Notes: generated from the letters alone by a model not told the origin. Counted from the first letter of the stretch, positions 23,798 through 33,784 are shown. The stretch: DNA of 64,000 bases from Pseudomonas sp. ANT_H12B (GCF_008369325.1 NZ_VOBI01000021.1:1-64000), one strand, 5' to 3'. Numbers and translations are program-made.

Positions 23798-26320
23798 ATG
23801 TTCCCGATGACTCTTGTCGTGGCGGCGCTCGCACTTTTTTTGTGCGCAACTGCCATGGCCGCGCCCATGGGTAACGGCCACACACTTGGAAGTCTGCTCG
23901 CACAGGCCAAAGGTCTGCCGATTGAGTTCGAAGAACATTTCTTTGATGTGCCGTTGGCGGTGCGCGTGGAACTCGACCAGCAGTTTCTTGGCGAGGCGAT
24001 GGTCGTATTGGCTCGCGACGATAGTCTCACTCTTGTTGACTTCACCGATGTCGGTGACAGCACGATTAAGTCCGGTGAACGCGATATCTGGGCTAATTAT
24101 CTGAGCCAGGGTGTGAAGCTCGGTGACTGTCCAGGCCAATGCCCCGGACAAATGCTGGCTATGCATTACAGTCTCGAAAACTCGCTGGTTTCCATCCTCA
24201 CGCAAGGCGCCGAGCGTGACGATCAGGCGCAGCGTTATTACAACTTGCCCGAAGCAGGCAGCAGCGGCTTGATTGTACGTAACCAGCTAAACCTAAATGG
24301 CGGCCGGAACCTGAAACCCGGTGGACGATATGGCCTGGAGGCCAGCAGCAGCGTGGGCAAATGGACCCAAACCGTCAACTTGCAAATGTCTCGATCAGGC
24401 GGCATGGATGATCGGCTCAACCACGCGGTGCATGAGCTTCATACCCAACGTGAACTGGAAGGCCATTTTCTGCGTCTGGGCTACTTCACTCCCAACTCTG
24501 AAGGGTTGGCCCGGCAACCGCGAACGTTTGGCGCAAGTCCCGACACGGCGTTGGGTCTCATGTACGGAAGCTCTGACAGCCTGGTTATCAATAATCCAAA
24601 ACCGGCGGTTTATCCGATCTACGTCACCGCCAATCGCCAGGGGGCGGTGGAGATTTACCGTGACGGCTTGTTGATCAACACGCAAGTTGTGCCGGCAGGG
24701 TTGCAGACACTCGATACCCGACCGCTGCCCGGCGGCATTTATGAAGTGGAAGTGCGATTGATTGAAGACAGTCAGGTCACTTCCAGTCATCGGGAACTGG
24801 TCTATAAACCCAACAACTGGCGCAATCACGACCAGCGCTGGCGCTACAACCTGTTCGCCGGCCGTGAATCGAGAGTGCTGAACAATTGGGATGAGCAGGC
24901 CGATGGCGATATGACTGCCGGCGCTGCGTTCAACTTTTTGCTGCATCCACGAGTGATCCTGGGCATGACGGGTCGGCAGGTGCGCGACAGCCTGCAATAC
25001 GGCACCTCCATCGATTGGACCGTCATCAACAACACCAGTCTTTTCGCCAACGTTTATCAGACCGAAAACCACGGTACCGGCCTGGATCTGCAGGGGCTGT
25101 ATTCCTACGCCGGGGGCAGCATTGTCGTCAGCCACAACCGTAGCTGGCTCGACACAAGCCGGCTATACGAAACGCTTCCCGACGGCACGCGGGTGCGTCA
25201 GCGCCATGTATTTGTCGGGCAGACCAGCAACTCGTCACTGTCGTTGAACCATCGACTCAACAGCAAGAACTCGGCCAGTTTCCGGCTGTCCCACAGTGAT
25301 GGCAATACCCGAGGCATGGGTGTGGATCTGGGATGGCGCCAGCGCACGCAGCTATTGGGCAGCGATGCCAACTGGCAGTTGTCGCTGTTCGATCGGCCGG
25401 GCAGTTTCAGCTCTGGAAGCCGCCGCAATCGCGGGATCGATCTGAGCGTCAACATCGCGTTGGGAGGACCGGGGGAGCAGTGGGCCGGCAGCCTCGGTTC
25501 GCGTACCGCTCGCGAGGGTGGTCGCGATCACAATGCCTCACTGACCTATCGCACGGAGCTTAAGGATCACCTGCTGCAAAGTGTCTCCGCCACGGCGACC
25601 AGCGATACCTATGGCGTGGGTATGTCCGCCATGGCCACGATGCAATCGGATCTGGTCAGTGGCGATGGTTTCCTCCAGCGCTCCTCCTATAACAATGCTC
25701 TGACCGGGGGGTTGAACCTGGACAGCACCATCGCCGTCGGTGCGCGGAAAATGGTCATGACCAGCCAATTCCACCGCGACGGCGCGGGCATGATCATCGA
25801 CGTGGAATCGGACATCGATGGCATTGCCCTGCGCGCCGACGATTTGAGCGGCGCCAGCGCGGTCTTGCGGGCAGGCCGCAATTTTGTGCCACTCACAGCT
25901 TATAAAAGCAGCTCGGTGAGCTTCGATTTCGAGGGCAATCACGTGCCTGCCGCGACCATCCAGCCAGCCCGCTCCAGCTATCACCTGAACAAGGGCGGCG
26001 TGGAGTACCGCAAAGTCACTATCAACAAAACCGTGACAGTGCTCGGGCGCCTCGTCGACTCCCAGGGCAAGCCGCTCAAGGGCCATCACATCATCAACCA
26101 CGCCAGCCGTGGCGTGAGCGAAGTCGACGGGTTTTTCTCGATGGAAATGAACGCCGGCTCGCCGACGTTGCAAGTACGTTCCGGTAATCAGTTGCTCTGC
26201 CAGTTCCGTCTCGATCCGAACAACGCGCGTCGTGAAAACGATGTGCTGATGGTCGGGGATTTGCGCTGTTCGCCGCAGACGTTGGCGGATGTGACCTTCG
26301 AATCCCGAAAGGCTGGGTGA
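23798..26320 (+). CDS. CS1-type fimbrial outer-membrane usher (operon A)
   Basis: 840 residues with a signal peptide ending ATAMAAP. It is the assembly pore through which chaperone-bound pilins pass. The family shows an N-terminal domain, a long beta-barrel (about 150-650; motifs LRLGYFTPNSEG, GSSDSLVINNPKP, PIYVTANRQGAVEIYRDG) with the plug-like TLDTRPLPGGIYEVEV, and C-terminal E-set domains (GRLVDSQGKPLKGHHIINHASRG). It resembles CooC/CblC ushers rather than FimD. Cys pairs near the end (LLCQF, DLRCS) are conserved in the second copy. Confidence 0.9.
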   Translation: MFPMTLVVAALALFLCATAMAAPMGNGHTLGSLLAQAKGLPIEFEEHFFDVPLAVRVELDQQFLGEAMVVLARDDSLTLVDFTDVGDSTIKSGERDIWANYLSQGVKLGDCPGQCPGQMLAMHYSLENSLVSILTQGAERDDQAQRYYNLPEAGSSGLIVRNQLNLNGGRNLKPGGRYGLEASSSVGKWTQTVNLQMSRSGGMDDRLNHAVHELHTQRELEGHFLRLGYFTPNSEGLARQPRTFGASPDTALGLMYGSSDSLVINNPKPAVYPIYVTANRQGAVEIYRDGLLINTQVVPAGLQTLDTRPLPGGIYEVEVRLIEDSQVTSSHRELVYKPNNWRNHDQRWRYNLFAGRESRVLNNWDEQADGDMTAGAAFNFLLHPRVILGMTGRQVRDSLQYGTSIDWTVINNTSLFANVYQTENHGTGLDLQGLYSYAGGSIVVSHNRSWLDTSRLYETLPDGTRVRQRHVFVGQTSNSSLSLNHRLNSKNSASFRLSHSDGNTRGMGVDLGWRQRTQLLGSDANWQLSLFDRPGSFSSGSRRNRGIDLSVNIALGGPGEQWAGSLGSRTAREGGRDHNASLTYRTELKDHLLQSVSATATSDTYGVGMSAMATMQSDLVSGDGFLQRSSYNNALTGGLNLDSTIAVGARKMVMTSQFHRDGAGMIIDVESDIDGIALRADDLSGASAVLRAGRNFVPLTAYKSSSVSFDFEGNHVPAATIQPARSSYHLNKGGVEYRKVTINKTVTVLGRLVDSQGKPLKGHHIINHASRGVSEVDGFFSMEMNAGSPTLQVRSGNQLLCQFRLDPNNARRENDVLMVGDLRCSPQTLADVTFESRKAG

Positions 26321-26359
26321 CTGGGTTTTGTGTGTGTTGGAGTTTCAGGTGAGCCGACT

Positions 26360-27613
26360 ATGAATTTATCTTTTTCGTTAAGAGCAATGGCGGTTTTCTG
26401 CGTGGCGGGAGGCTTGCTGGCAGGGCTTCATGCGCCACCGGCCGAAGCGGTGGTGCAGGAAATAAGTGCCAGGTTCGTGCCTGATCCGGCGAATCCAACG
26501 TTCAACACATTTGTCAACACGACCCCGCAAAGCGGCGTGTGCCCGAATCGAATGCCTGGTCGTTGCCAGAGCCTGGGCATTTTCAGCCTGCGGGTACCCG
26601 GCCTGGTGTTTAATTCCTCCCGGGCCATTCCTGCCGAGCATGCCAACCCAAGACAGGGGGCGACCTTCAGTGTGCCGTCCAGTTGGCGGAATCTTCAGGT
26701 TTTTCACTCCAGGACAGGCGAGCGTGAGACGGTTCAGATACGTGTCGCAGGCATTGGCGGGACCTGGCGGATGCAAAGGCCTCCGGGGGTGAGTGCCTGG
26801 GGGCGGCCCGGACTTCACTGGAACGCGCAATGGAGTATCGCGCCGGCTCCCTGTACCAGCACCGGCCTGGCACTTGCGGGTGTTAATTTTTCGTACTTTT
26901 TCTGGTTGATTCCCGAAGGTGCAGGCGCCTGTAGCAGATCGCCGTTCCAGGATATTCCGTGGTTCAACTTCACCTCGGTCGAATACGTTTATGAGCTCAG
27001 AACGCCTGATCCCCTTGGCATGTCGTCAGGGCAATACAAAGGCTCGCTGACCTATACCACAGGTCCTGGGGGAGACTTCGACATGGGCGATGTATTGCTG
27101 CCGAACGACACCACGGTGGCCCTGAATTTCACCCTGGATGTCGTCCATTCGCTCAAAGTTGAAATCCCGCCGGGCGGTAATCGCATCGAGTTGGTGCCAC
27201 AGGGCGGTTGGCAAGCCTGGCTGAATCAGGGACGCAAACCGGTGCGCCTGTTCCGCGATCAGACCTTTCATGTCTCCTCATCAAGCCGCTTCAAAATGCA
27301 GCTCGAATGTCAGTACTCCGCTGGTAATACCTGCGCATTACGCGATGCCGATTCGACAGTCGTTATTCCGTTGAACACCAGTGTGACGCTACCCAATGGC
27401 CTGACCGATGCTGCGGGCCAAGCGGTACAGCGTCGGCCCTTGCGCCTTGATGGCAGCGGCACCGAGTTGTTCCAACCCGGATTTTATCTCGACCGAAAAC
27501 CGGCAACCCTGCACTTTGAAATTGCCAGGGAACACGTCGAAACGATGTTGCGCGAGGGTGCTTCAAAAACCTGGTCTGGGGATGTCACGGTGATCTGGGA
27601 CTCGGAAGTCTAG
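26360..27613 (+). CDS. CS1-type fimbrial tip adhesin, CfaE/CblD family (operon A)
   Basis: 417 residues from ATG 26360, signal peptide ending AEA. CfaE/CblD proteins cap the pilus, start its assembly and bind host receptors. An N-terminal adhesin domain (about 25-215) with Cys pairs is joined to a C-terminal pilin domain. Conserved blocks are IPPGGNRIELVPQGGWQAWL, KPVRLFRDQTF, SSSSRFKM and the final GDVTVIWDSEV strand. It follows the usher after 39 nt. Receptor specificity cannot be read from sequence. Confidence 0.88.
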   Translation: MNLSFSLRAMAVFCVAGGLLAGLHAPPAEAVVQEISARFVPDPANPTFNTFVNTTPQSGVCPNRMPGRCQSLGIFSLRVPGLVFNSSRAIPAEHANPRQGATFSVPSSWRNLQVFHSRTGERETVQIRVAGIGGTWRMQRPPGVSAWGRPGLHWNAQWSIAPAPCTSTGLALAGVNFSYFFWLIPEGAGACSRSPFQDIPWFNFTSVEYVYELRTPDPLGMSSGQYKGSLTYTTGPGGDFDMGDVLLPNDTTVALNFTLDVVHSLKVEIPPGGNRIELVPQGGWQAWLNQGRKPVRLFRDQTFHVSSSSRFKMQLECQYSAGNTCALRDADSTVVIPLNTSVTLPNGLTDAAGQAVQRRPLRLDGSGTELFQPGFYLDRKPATLHFEIAREHVETMLREGASKTWSGDVTVIWDSEV

Positions 27614-27667
27614 GCCGTGCTTTTGTTGTTCCGATATGTCTGAGTTTGATAATTGAGGGGGTATGTC

Positions 27668-28408
27668 ATGAAACGCCTGTTGGTAGTTTTTGGTTTTTCG
27701 CTGTTGTCTCACGCAGTCCTGGCCGGACCGCAAATCAATGTCGGAGTGGTTTACGACTATCTCGATGGCGAAAAAAGTTCTTATTTGAAACGGGTATTCA
27801 ATGGCGGCGACAGCACGGCGTTCGTCAAGATCAACATTCTCGAAATCATCTATGACGCCGATGGCACGGCTCGCGAAGTGTCACTGGCGAGCACCGCCGA
27901 CGGCGCATCCCGCGACGGTTTGATTGCCAGCCCCGCGCGGCTGATCGTACCGGCCAACGGCATGCAGGGCTCGCGTTTGCTTTTCTTGGGCGAGCGAGAA
28001 AAGGAACGTTATTTCCGGGTGCGATATGTGCCGGTGGTACCGGAAAAGGAGGACGAGTTCGCGGTGTCTGCCCAAGAACGAGACGCCTATAAAAAAAGCC
28101 TGTCCGCCGGGGTCAATGTGCTGGCCGGTTATGGCACGGTATTTTTCGTTCGTCCGAAAGAAACACGCTTCGCCAGCGTGATCGAGAACGAAGCCAGTCA
28201 TTACCGGATTCGAAACAACGGCAACAGCGTGGTGGTGATCGATGAGTTCAAGGACTGCTCGTTAAGCAACGAGCAGGAGTGTCAGCCAACTACAAAACAC
28301 CACATCCTCAGCGGTCGGACTTTCCATTTCGAAAAGCAGGTTGGCCGTCACTATCGTTTCACGATGACTGAAGGCTCGAAAACTCAAAACCTGGCTGTCA
28401 AAGGTTAA
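27668..28408 (+). CDS. CS1-type fimbrial periplasmic chaperone (operon A)
   Basis: 246 residues from ATG 27668; signal peptide ends AVLAG. It follows the CS1-type (alpha) chaperone pattern: PQINVGVVYDYLDG, SPARLIVPANGMQGSRLLFLG, ERYFRVRYVPVVPEKEDEF and NNGNSVVVIDEFKDCS. Such chaperones hold pilins by donor-strand complementation until usher delivery. Cys residues near 203 and 212 (DCSL, QECQ) may form a disulfide. Gene order after the tip adhesin differs from enterotoxigenic E. coli operons, where the chaperone comes first. Confidence 0.88.
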   Translation: MKRLLVVFGFSLLSHAVLAGPQINVGVVYDYLDGEKSSYLKRVFNGGDSTAFVKINILEIIYDADGTAREVSLASTADGASRDGLIASPARLIVPANGMQGSRLLFLGEREKERYFRVRYVPVVPEKEDEFAVSAQERDAYKKSLSAGVNVLAGYGTVFFVRPKETRFASVIENEASHYRIRNNGNSVVVIDEFKDCSLSNEQECQPTTKHHILSGRTFHFEKQVGRHYRFTMTEGSKTQNLAVKG

Positions 28409-28429
28409 GGCCGACAACAGGCGAACATC

Positions 28430-28918
28430 ATGATCAAACAATTGATAACCCTCACTTCCATGGTGCTTGCGACGCTGACCAGTGTTGGTGCGCCAGCTAT
28501 TGTCGAGCGCCAGACCTTTGCAGTGTCGGTCACTGTGCCGAACGCGGAGTTTTATGTAATACCGGTGAACCCAGGCTGGATCGGTCGTGAACAGAAACTG
28601 AACTGGAACCTGACCACGGAGGAGCTGAGTCCGCTGCGCAAATATTTCGATGTGAGAAACAGTAACGGCGCGATCGCTGTCCGGTTGAGCATGGAACCTT
28701 ATCTGAGCAATGGCAGGGACAGCGACAACATCGCCCTGGCCGTCCGGTTCAACCATACGCGGCTCACGGTGGATAACACGCAGGTTATTTCGCAACTGGA
28801 CGGCAAAACCGGCAAACGGGTCGAGTTGGAAATTGCCGCAATCAAACCGGTCTCCGGTTACAAGCCCGGTGATTACCACGGCAGCGTACACATGATATTC
28901 GAGGCCATTTCTCCTTGA
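28430..28918 (+). CDS. CS1-type minor fimbrial subunit (operon A)
   Basis: 162 residues, signal peptide ending near SVGAPA. It shares the CS1 pilin plan with the major subunit: TFAVSVTVPNAEFYVIPV, KYFDVRNSNGAIAVRL, and a complete C-terminal zipper YKPGDYHGSVHMIFEAI. It has SNGRDSDNIAL where major pilins differ, like its partner at 34567. It is likely a minor or linking subunit. It begins 21 nt after the chaperone and ends operon A. Confidence 0.85.
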   Translation: MIKQLITLTSMVLATLTSVGAPAIVERQTFAVSVTVPNAEFYVIPVNPGWIGREQKLNWNLTTEELSPLRKYFDVRNSNGAIAVRLSMEPYLSNGRDSDNIALAVRFNHTRLTVDNTQVISQLDGKTGKRVELEIAAIKPVSGYKPGDYHGSVHMIFEAISP

Positions 28919-29346
28919 CGGAGGAGAATGACAATCTCGAACCCCTCCAGATCGAAAAAATAGTGGTTTTTTGTGCAGGCAAGAAGAGTGGAATTAGTGT
29001 TAACTCTCTAATCTTGATATATCAGCCTTTATTTACGGTTCTTGTAGTATTGGTCTTACAGAAGTTCCCGCATTTGGGTCGCTGTCAATACCAGGTATAT
29101 AGGGTTTTTGTAGTACTGCTCTTACAGTCAACCATTGGGTTTAGTTGGTTTTTGTTTTTTTTCTCTCCACAGTAATGGTGTTCCGGCTACGAGGGTGTCG
29201 GAACTTGCCTGCTTACTTTCCAGATCAATTGGTCGATCATCTTTCGGCGTTGAAAGTTCAGCTGACTAAATGGCTGCTCGTGACAGTTTTTACTCATCCA
29301 AGAACTTTCAATGATTCGACTCTTTTAAAAAGACAGGTATTGACCA
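28919..29346 (+). promoter_or_regulatory. AT-rich promoter region of fimbrial operon B
   Basis: 428 bp with no gene. It holds two imperfect 23-bp direct repeats, TTCTTGTAGTATTGGTCTTACAG at 29039 (first 20 shown as TTCTTGTAGTATTGGTCTTA) and its near-copy at 29105, then a block (29205-29260) resembling the region before operon A. It probably carries the promoter of the second operon. Confidence 0.5.
29039..29127 (+). repeat. Two 23-bp direct repeats before the second pilin operon
   Basis: The copies at 29039-29061 and 29105-29127 agree at 20 of 23 bases (core TTGTAGTA-x-TG-x-TCTTACAG) and start 66 bp apart. Two regularly placed copies upstream of a pilin gene suggest a binding site for a regulator. 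No regulator gene is adjacent. Confidence 0.5.
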
Positions 29347-29823
29347 ATGTTCAAGAAAATCGCGTTTGCTGCTCCTTTGGCTGTTCTGGCACTGAGCTCC
29401 TCGATGGCGTTTGCCGCCACCGAAGCCAAGCACTCCATCAGTATTGTTGCCCATGTTCCAACCGACGATTTCTACGCGGTGCCGGTGGATTCGGACCTGG
29501 TCAACAAGGATCAGGACATGAGCTACAACCCGTCTACCGGTGCGATGAGAACAGTCGACGGGCACTTTGACGTTCTGCACACAGCAGGCAAGGTTCATGC
29601 ACGTCTGGAAGGTGCACCGAAACTGATTGCCGGTAACAAGACCATCGATTTGAAAGTGGAACTTAATGGCAGGGAACTCACCACCACGTCCCAGGAAGTG
29701 GTCGGTGCCGAGGAGTCTAACGTTCGCTACCGTGCGCCGTTCAAGATCAGCGCCAAAGGCACTCAGTTTGATGCCGGCGACTATACCGGCGTCGTTATGT
29801 TGGTGGTTGAACCTTCCGTCTAA
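29347..29823 (+). CDS. CS1-type fimbrial major subunit (operon B)
   Basis: 158 residues, a paralogue of the operon A pilin. The signal peptide is nearly identical (MFKKIAFAAPLAVLALSSSMAFA) but the mature protein has diverged. It keeps SISIVAHVPTDDFYAVPV, HFDVLHTAGKVHARL and TTTSQEVVGAEESN. The C-terminus is the full CS1 zipper, DAGDYTGVVMLVVEP. It is the likely shaft subunit of the second pilus. Confidence 0.88.
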   Translation: MFKKIAFAAPLAVLALSSSMAFAATEAKHSISIVAHVPTDDFYAVPVDSDLVNKDQDMSYNPSTGAMRTVDGHFDVLHTAGKVHARLEGAPKLIAGNKTIDLKVELNGRELTTTSQEVVGAEESNVRYRAPFKISAKGTQFDAGDYTGVVMLVVEPSV

Positions 29824-29869
29824 GTAAGAACCGAGACGGCAGATCGTTTACTTATTCAAAGTAACGTAA

Positions 29870-29901
29870 CCGGTTGGCAAATTTTTTGGTTTGTCAGCCG
29901 G
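29870..29901 (+). promoter_or_regulatory. Hairpin between pilin and usher, operon B
   Basis: CCGGTTGGCAAA and TTTGTCAGCCGG pair over 12 bp with two G-U pairs around a TTTTTTGG loop. Position and shape match the hairpin in operon A though the sequence differs. Confidence 0.6.
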
Positions 29902-29934
29902 ACTTTGACTTCCTTGTAATCAGAGTACTTTTTC

Positions 29935-32457
29935 ATGTTCCCGATGACGCCCATCGCGGCAGCGCTTGCGTTGTTGTTATGTAGCAGCGCATTTGCGGCG
30001 CCCACTTCTATTGAAAATACCCCCAGAAGTTTGCTGGCCCAGGCGAAGGGCCTGCCGGCGGATTTCGAGGAGCATTTTTTTGATGTGCCGTTGGCCGTTC
30101 GGGTCGAGCTCGATCAACAGCCCCTTGGCGAGGCGATGATTGTGTTGTCCCGCGATGACCGGGTCACGTTGCTCGAATTCACCGACACCAGCGAAAGCCG
30201 TTTCGGCGCCAGCGAGCGCGAAACCTGGGCTGATGTTCTCAAGCCCGGCGTGGCGCTGGGTGCTTGTTCCGGCCAGTGCCCGGAACAGATGCTGGCAGTT
30301 CACTACAACCTTGAAAATTCCTTGCTGTCGATCGTCACCGAAAATGCCGAGCGCGACACTGAAGCCAAGCGTTTTTACGATCAACCTGAAGGCGGCAGCA
30401 GTGGCTTGATGGTGCGTAACCAGCTCAATCTCAACGGCGGTCAGGATCAGGACCTGGGCGGGCGTTTTGGCCTGGAGGCCAGCGGCAGCCTGGGCAATTG
30501 GAGCCAGACCTTCAACATGCAACTGGCACGCCTTGGCGGCCCGGACACCAAGACCTACCACGCGGTGCATGAGCTCTACACCCAGCGCGAACTGCAAGGC
30601 AGTTTTTTTCGTCTGGGTTATTTCACCCCCAATTCCGAAGGCCTGACCCGTCAACCACGTTCATTCGGCACCAGCCCCGACACCGCCGTGGGCGTGATGT
30701 ATGGCAGCTCCGATAGCCTGGCGATCGACAGCCCGAAACCCAGCGTCTATCCGATTTATGTCACCGCCAATCGTCAAGCCTCGGTGGAGATTTATCGCGA
30801 TGGTTTGCTGATCAACACCCAGTCGGTACCGACGGGTTTACAAACCCTCGACACCCGCCCATTGCCCGGCGGTATTTACGAAGTGGAAGTGCGGCTGATC
30901 GAAGACGGCCAAACCACCTCGACCACTCAGGAGCTGATTTACAAACCGAACAATTGGCGCAATCACGACGAGCGCTGGCGCTACAACCTGTTCGCCGGGC
31001 AGGAAAGCAAACTGCTCAGCAACTGGGACCAACAGGAGAGTGGCGATGCGACGGCGGGCGCTGCGATCAACTACCTACTGCACCCTCGGGTGATTCTTGG
31101 GCTGTCGGCACGTCAGGTTCGCAACACCCTTCAGTACGGCAGTTCCATCGACTGGAGCCTGGCCAACAGCATCAACCTGTACGCCAATCTGTATCAAACC
31201 GAAGACCACGGTACCGGCGCCGATCTGCAAGCGCTTTACAACTATGGTTCCGGCAGCCTGGTGGTGAGCCATAACCGCAGTTGGCTCGACACCACCAACA
31301 CCTATGACACTTTGCCCGATGGCACCCGAGTGCGCCAACGCAATGTGTTCACCGGCGAGACCAGTAATTCATCACTGGCGCTGAACCACCGGATCAGTCG
31401 CAAAAGTTCGCTCAACGCACGAGTCTCCCACAGCGACGGCAACGTCGAAGGTGTCGGCGTGGACCTGGGCTGGACGCAACGTACGACGGTGTTGGGCAGC
31501 GACGCTAACTGGCGGTTGTCGCTGTTCGATCGTCCGGGCAGTTACAGCAGTGGCGATGCGCGCAATCGCGGCGTTGATCTGAGCATCAACATGGCGCTGG
31601 GTGGTCCGGGCCAACAAGTTTCCGCCAGCATCGGCAGCCGTACGGCCCGTGACGGCAGTCGCGACAACAACGCGTCGATCGGTTACCGCAAAGACCTGCA
31701 AGACCACGTGTTGCAGAGCGTCTCGGTGACCGCGTTGACAGACACTTACGGCGTTGGCCTGTCGAGCCTGGCGAACTTTCGCACCGATGCGATCAATGGC
31801 GACGGCTTTCTCCAGCGCTCGTCCTACAACGGCAATTTTACCGGCGGCTTGAACCTGGACAGCACCGTGGTCGTCGGTGCTCAGCGCATGGCCCTGACCA
31901 GTCAGCATCAGGGGCGCGGCGCAGGGATGATCGTCGATGTCGAGTCCGATATCGACGGGATCGCGTTGCGCGCCGACGACCTCAGCGGTGGCAGCGCCGC
32001 ATTGCGTCCTGGGCGTAATTTCATTCCGCTGACGGCCTACAAGAACAGCTCGGTGAGCTTCGATTTCGAAGGCAATCACGTTCCGGCGGCCAGCATCGAA
32101 CCGGCGCGCACCCGCTATCACCTGAACAAGGGCGGTGTGGAGTACCGCAAGGTGCGGGTGATGAAAACCCTGACGGTGCTGGGACGCCTGCTAGATCCGC
32201 AAGGTCGGCCCCTCAAGGGGCATCACGTGATCAACCATGCCAGCCGCGGCGTGAGTGAAGTCGACGGGTTTTTCTCCATGGAGATGCATGCCGGTTCACC
32301 AACGCTGGAAGTGCGTTATGCCGACCAGTTGCTGTGCCAGTTCAGGCTCGATACAGACAGGCATCGCAGTGAGAACAACGTGTTGATGATCGGCGACCTG
32401 CGTTGCACGCCGGATACGTTGGCGAATGCAACTTCCACTGCCGACACGGCGAGCTGA
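29935..32457 (+). CDS. CS1-type fimbrial outer-membrane usher (operon B)
   Basis: 840 residues, the same length as the operon A usher and closely similar along its whole extent (for example FEEHFFDVPLAVRVELDQQ, PLPGGIYEVEVRLIED, KGGVEYRKV). Divergence is mostly in barrel loops and the last few residues. The signal peptide ends SAFAAP. It should form the pore for operon B pilins; cross-use by operon A subunits is plausible. Confidence 0.9.
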   Translation: MFPMTPIAAALALLLCSSAFAAPTSIENTPRSLLAQAKGLPADFEEHFFDVPLAVRVELDQQPLGEAMIVLSRDDRVTLLEFTDTSESRFGASERETWADVLKPGVALGACSGQCPEQMLAVHYNLENSLLSIVTENAERDTEAKRFYDQPEGGSSGLMVRNQLNLNGGQDQDLGGRFGLEASGSLGNWSQTFNMQLARLGGPDTKTYHAVHELYTQRELQGSFFRLGYFTPNSEGLTRQPRSFGTSPDTAVGVMYGSSDSLAIDSPKPSVYPIYVTANRQASVEIYRDGLLINTQSVPTGLQTLDTRPLPGGIYEVEVRLIEDGQTTSTTQELIYKPNNWRNHDERWRYNLFAGQESKLLSNWDQQESGDATAGAAINYLLHPRVILGLSARQVRNTLQYGSSIDWSLANSINLYANLYQTEDHGTGADLQALYNYGSGSLVVSHNRSWLDTTNTYDTLPDGTRVRQRNVFTGETSNSSLALNHRISRKSSLNARVSHSDGNVEGVGVDLGWTQRTTVLGSDANWRLSLFDRPGSYSSGDARNRGVDLSINMALGGPGQQVSASIGSRTARDGSRDNNASIGYRKDLQDHVLQSVSVTALTDTYGVGLSSLANFRTDAINGDGFLQRSSYNGNFTGGLNLDSTVVVGAQRMALTSQHQGRGAGMIVDVESDIDGIALRADDLSGGSAALRPGRNFIPLTAYKNSSVSFDFEGNHVPAASIEPARTRYHLNKGGVEYRKVRVMKTLTVLGRLLDPQGRPLKGHHVINHASRGVSEVDGFFSMEMHAGSPTLEVRYADQLLCQFRLDTDRHRSENNVLMIGDLRCTPDTLANATSTADTAS

Positions 32458-32462
32458 CAGAC

Positions 32463-33725
32463 ATGAATATTTTCACCAAGACTGGAAAAAAACTCAGTGT
32501 ATGGACGTCACTGGCGATGCTGTGCGGGATATGTTCGTTACCGGCGCAAGCGGCTGTACTGAACATTGAGGCCACCTTTGTCCCGGATTCGGCAGCTCCG
32601 CATAAAAATGAATTCGTGAACAAAACCCCCTCTCAAGGTTTCTGCCTTCAACTCCCTCTGGCCTGTAAGGCGGAAGCAATATTCAGTTTGATCGCGCCGA
32701 TTTCCTTCACGGCCAATGCGCCCATTCGCGCCAATCATACGGATCCACGCCAGGGAGGGATGGCCAGCGTGCCATCGCAATGGAGTGACGTGGAGGTGAC
32801 CCACTCGTCCGGAGATAAACATACCGTCAAAGTCCGGATTGCCGGCATCGGACACGAATCGTTGTTGCCAATACCGATCGAGAAGATAACCGGGGCGACC
32901 GGAGGGGCGGGTTGGGACAGACTTTGGCAAGGTGGGTCCTGGATGTATGCCCCGTCACCCTGTCAGGGCGTTGGATGGTCCACGGTGGGGGAGTTTGGCT
33001 TTAACAGTTTCTGGAAAGTCCCCCAGGGTGCGGGAGTCTGTGCCAAACAGGCCCTGTTCGATATTCCGTTGCCTTTCAAGTATCAGTACTTCGTGTTTGG
33101 TTATCAGCTGATCACACCAAATCCCTTGAACATGCAAAGTGGTAATTACACCGGCTCAATCACGTTCAGCGTCGGCCCGCGACAAGATTTCGACATGGGT
33201 GATGTGATGCAACCGGATGACACTGCATTGACCCTTAATTTCAATCTCGATGTTCAGCACACACTGAAAGTCGACATTCCCCCCGGCGGCGAAAAAGTCC
33301 AGTTGGTCCCGGAAGGCGGCTGGCAAAGCTGGCTGCAGGCGGGACGCCGGCCGGTGCGGCTGTTTCGGGATCAGACCTTCAATATCTCGGCGTCGTCGCG
33401 CTTCAAGATGCACATTTATTGTAATGGCCTGGGAGGCTACGATTGCGTGATTGAGGATAGGGATGCGAGAAATGCGGTCGAGTTACAAGTCAGCGTCAGC
33501 CTGCCCGACGGTTTGACGGATCTCTCCGGGCAACCCGTCAGGCGCCAGCGATTGAGGAAAGGTGAGGCCAATGCGCAACAGTTCCAGCCCGGTTTCTATG
33601 TGGACCGAGCGCCGGGGATTCTGCATTTCGAAGTCCCGCAAAGTCAGATGGTATTCATGCTGAGTCCCGGTAAGAGAGGCTTCTATTCCGGCGGTGTCAC
33701 GGTGATCTGGGACTCGGAGGTCTGA
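32463..33725 (+). CDS. CS1-type fimbrial tip adhesin, CfaE/CblD family (operon B, first)
   Basis: 420 residues from ATG 32463, 5 nt after the usher. The signal peptide ends PAQA. The C-terminal pilin domain keeps DIPPGGEKVQLVPEGGWQSWL, RPVRLFRDQTFNISASSRFKM and GGVTVIWDSEV. The N-terminal adhesin domain differs much more from the operon A protein than the rest does, as expected if the two recognise different ligands. Its stop overlaps an in-frame-shifted ATG leading to the chaperone. Confidence 0.88.
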   Translation: MNIFTKTGKKLSVWTSLAMLCGICSLPAQAAVLNIEATFVPDSAAPHKNEFVNKTPSQGFCLQLPLACKAEAIFSLIAPISFTANAPIRANHTDPRQGGMASVPSQWSDVEVTHSSGDKHTVKVRIAGIGHESLLPIPIEKITGATGGAGWDRLWQGGSWMYAPSPCQGVGWSTVGEFGFNSFWKVPQGAGVCAKQALFDIPLPFKYQYFVFGYQLITPNPLNMQSGNYTGSITFSVGPRQDFDMGDVMQPDDTALTLNFNLDVQHTLKVDIPPGGEKVQLVPEGGWQSWLQAGRRPVRLFRDQTFNISASSRFKMHIYCNGLGGYDCVIEDRDARNAVELQVSVSLPDGLTDLSGQPVRRQRLRKGEANAQQFQPGFYVDRAPGILHFEVPQSQMVFMLSPGKRGFYSGGVTVIWDSEV

Positions 33726-33784
33726 TGGGCAGCACATCGATGAGGCGCGCCAGTGTTGTATTCAATGTCATGAGGTTCAAAGGT

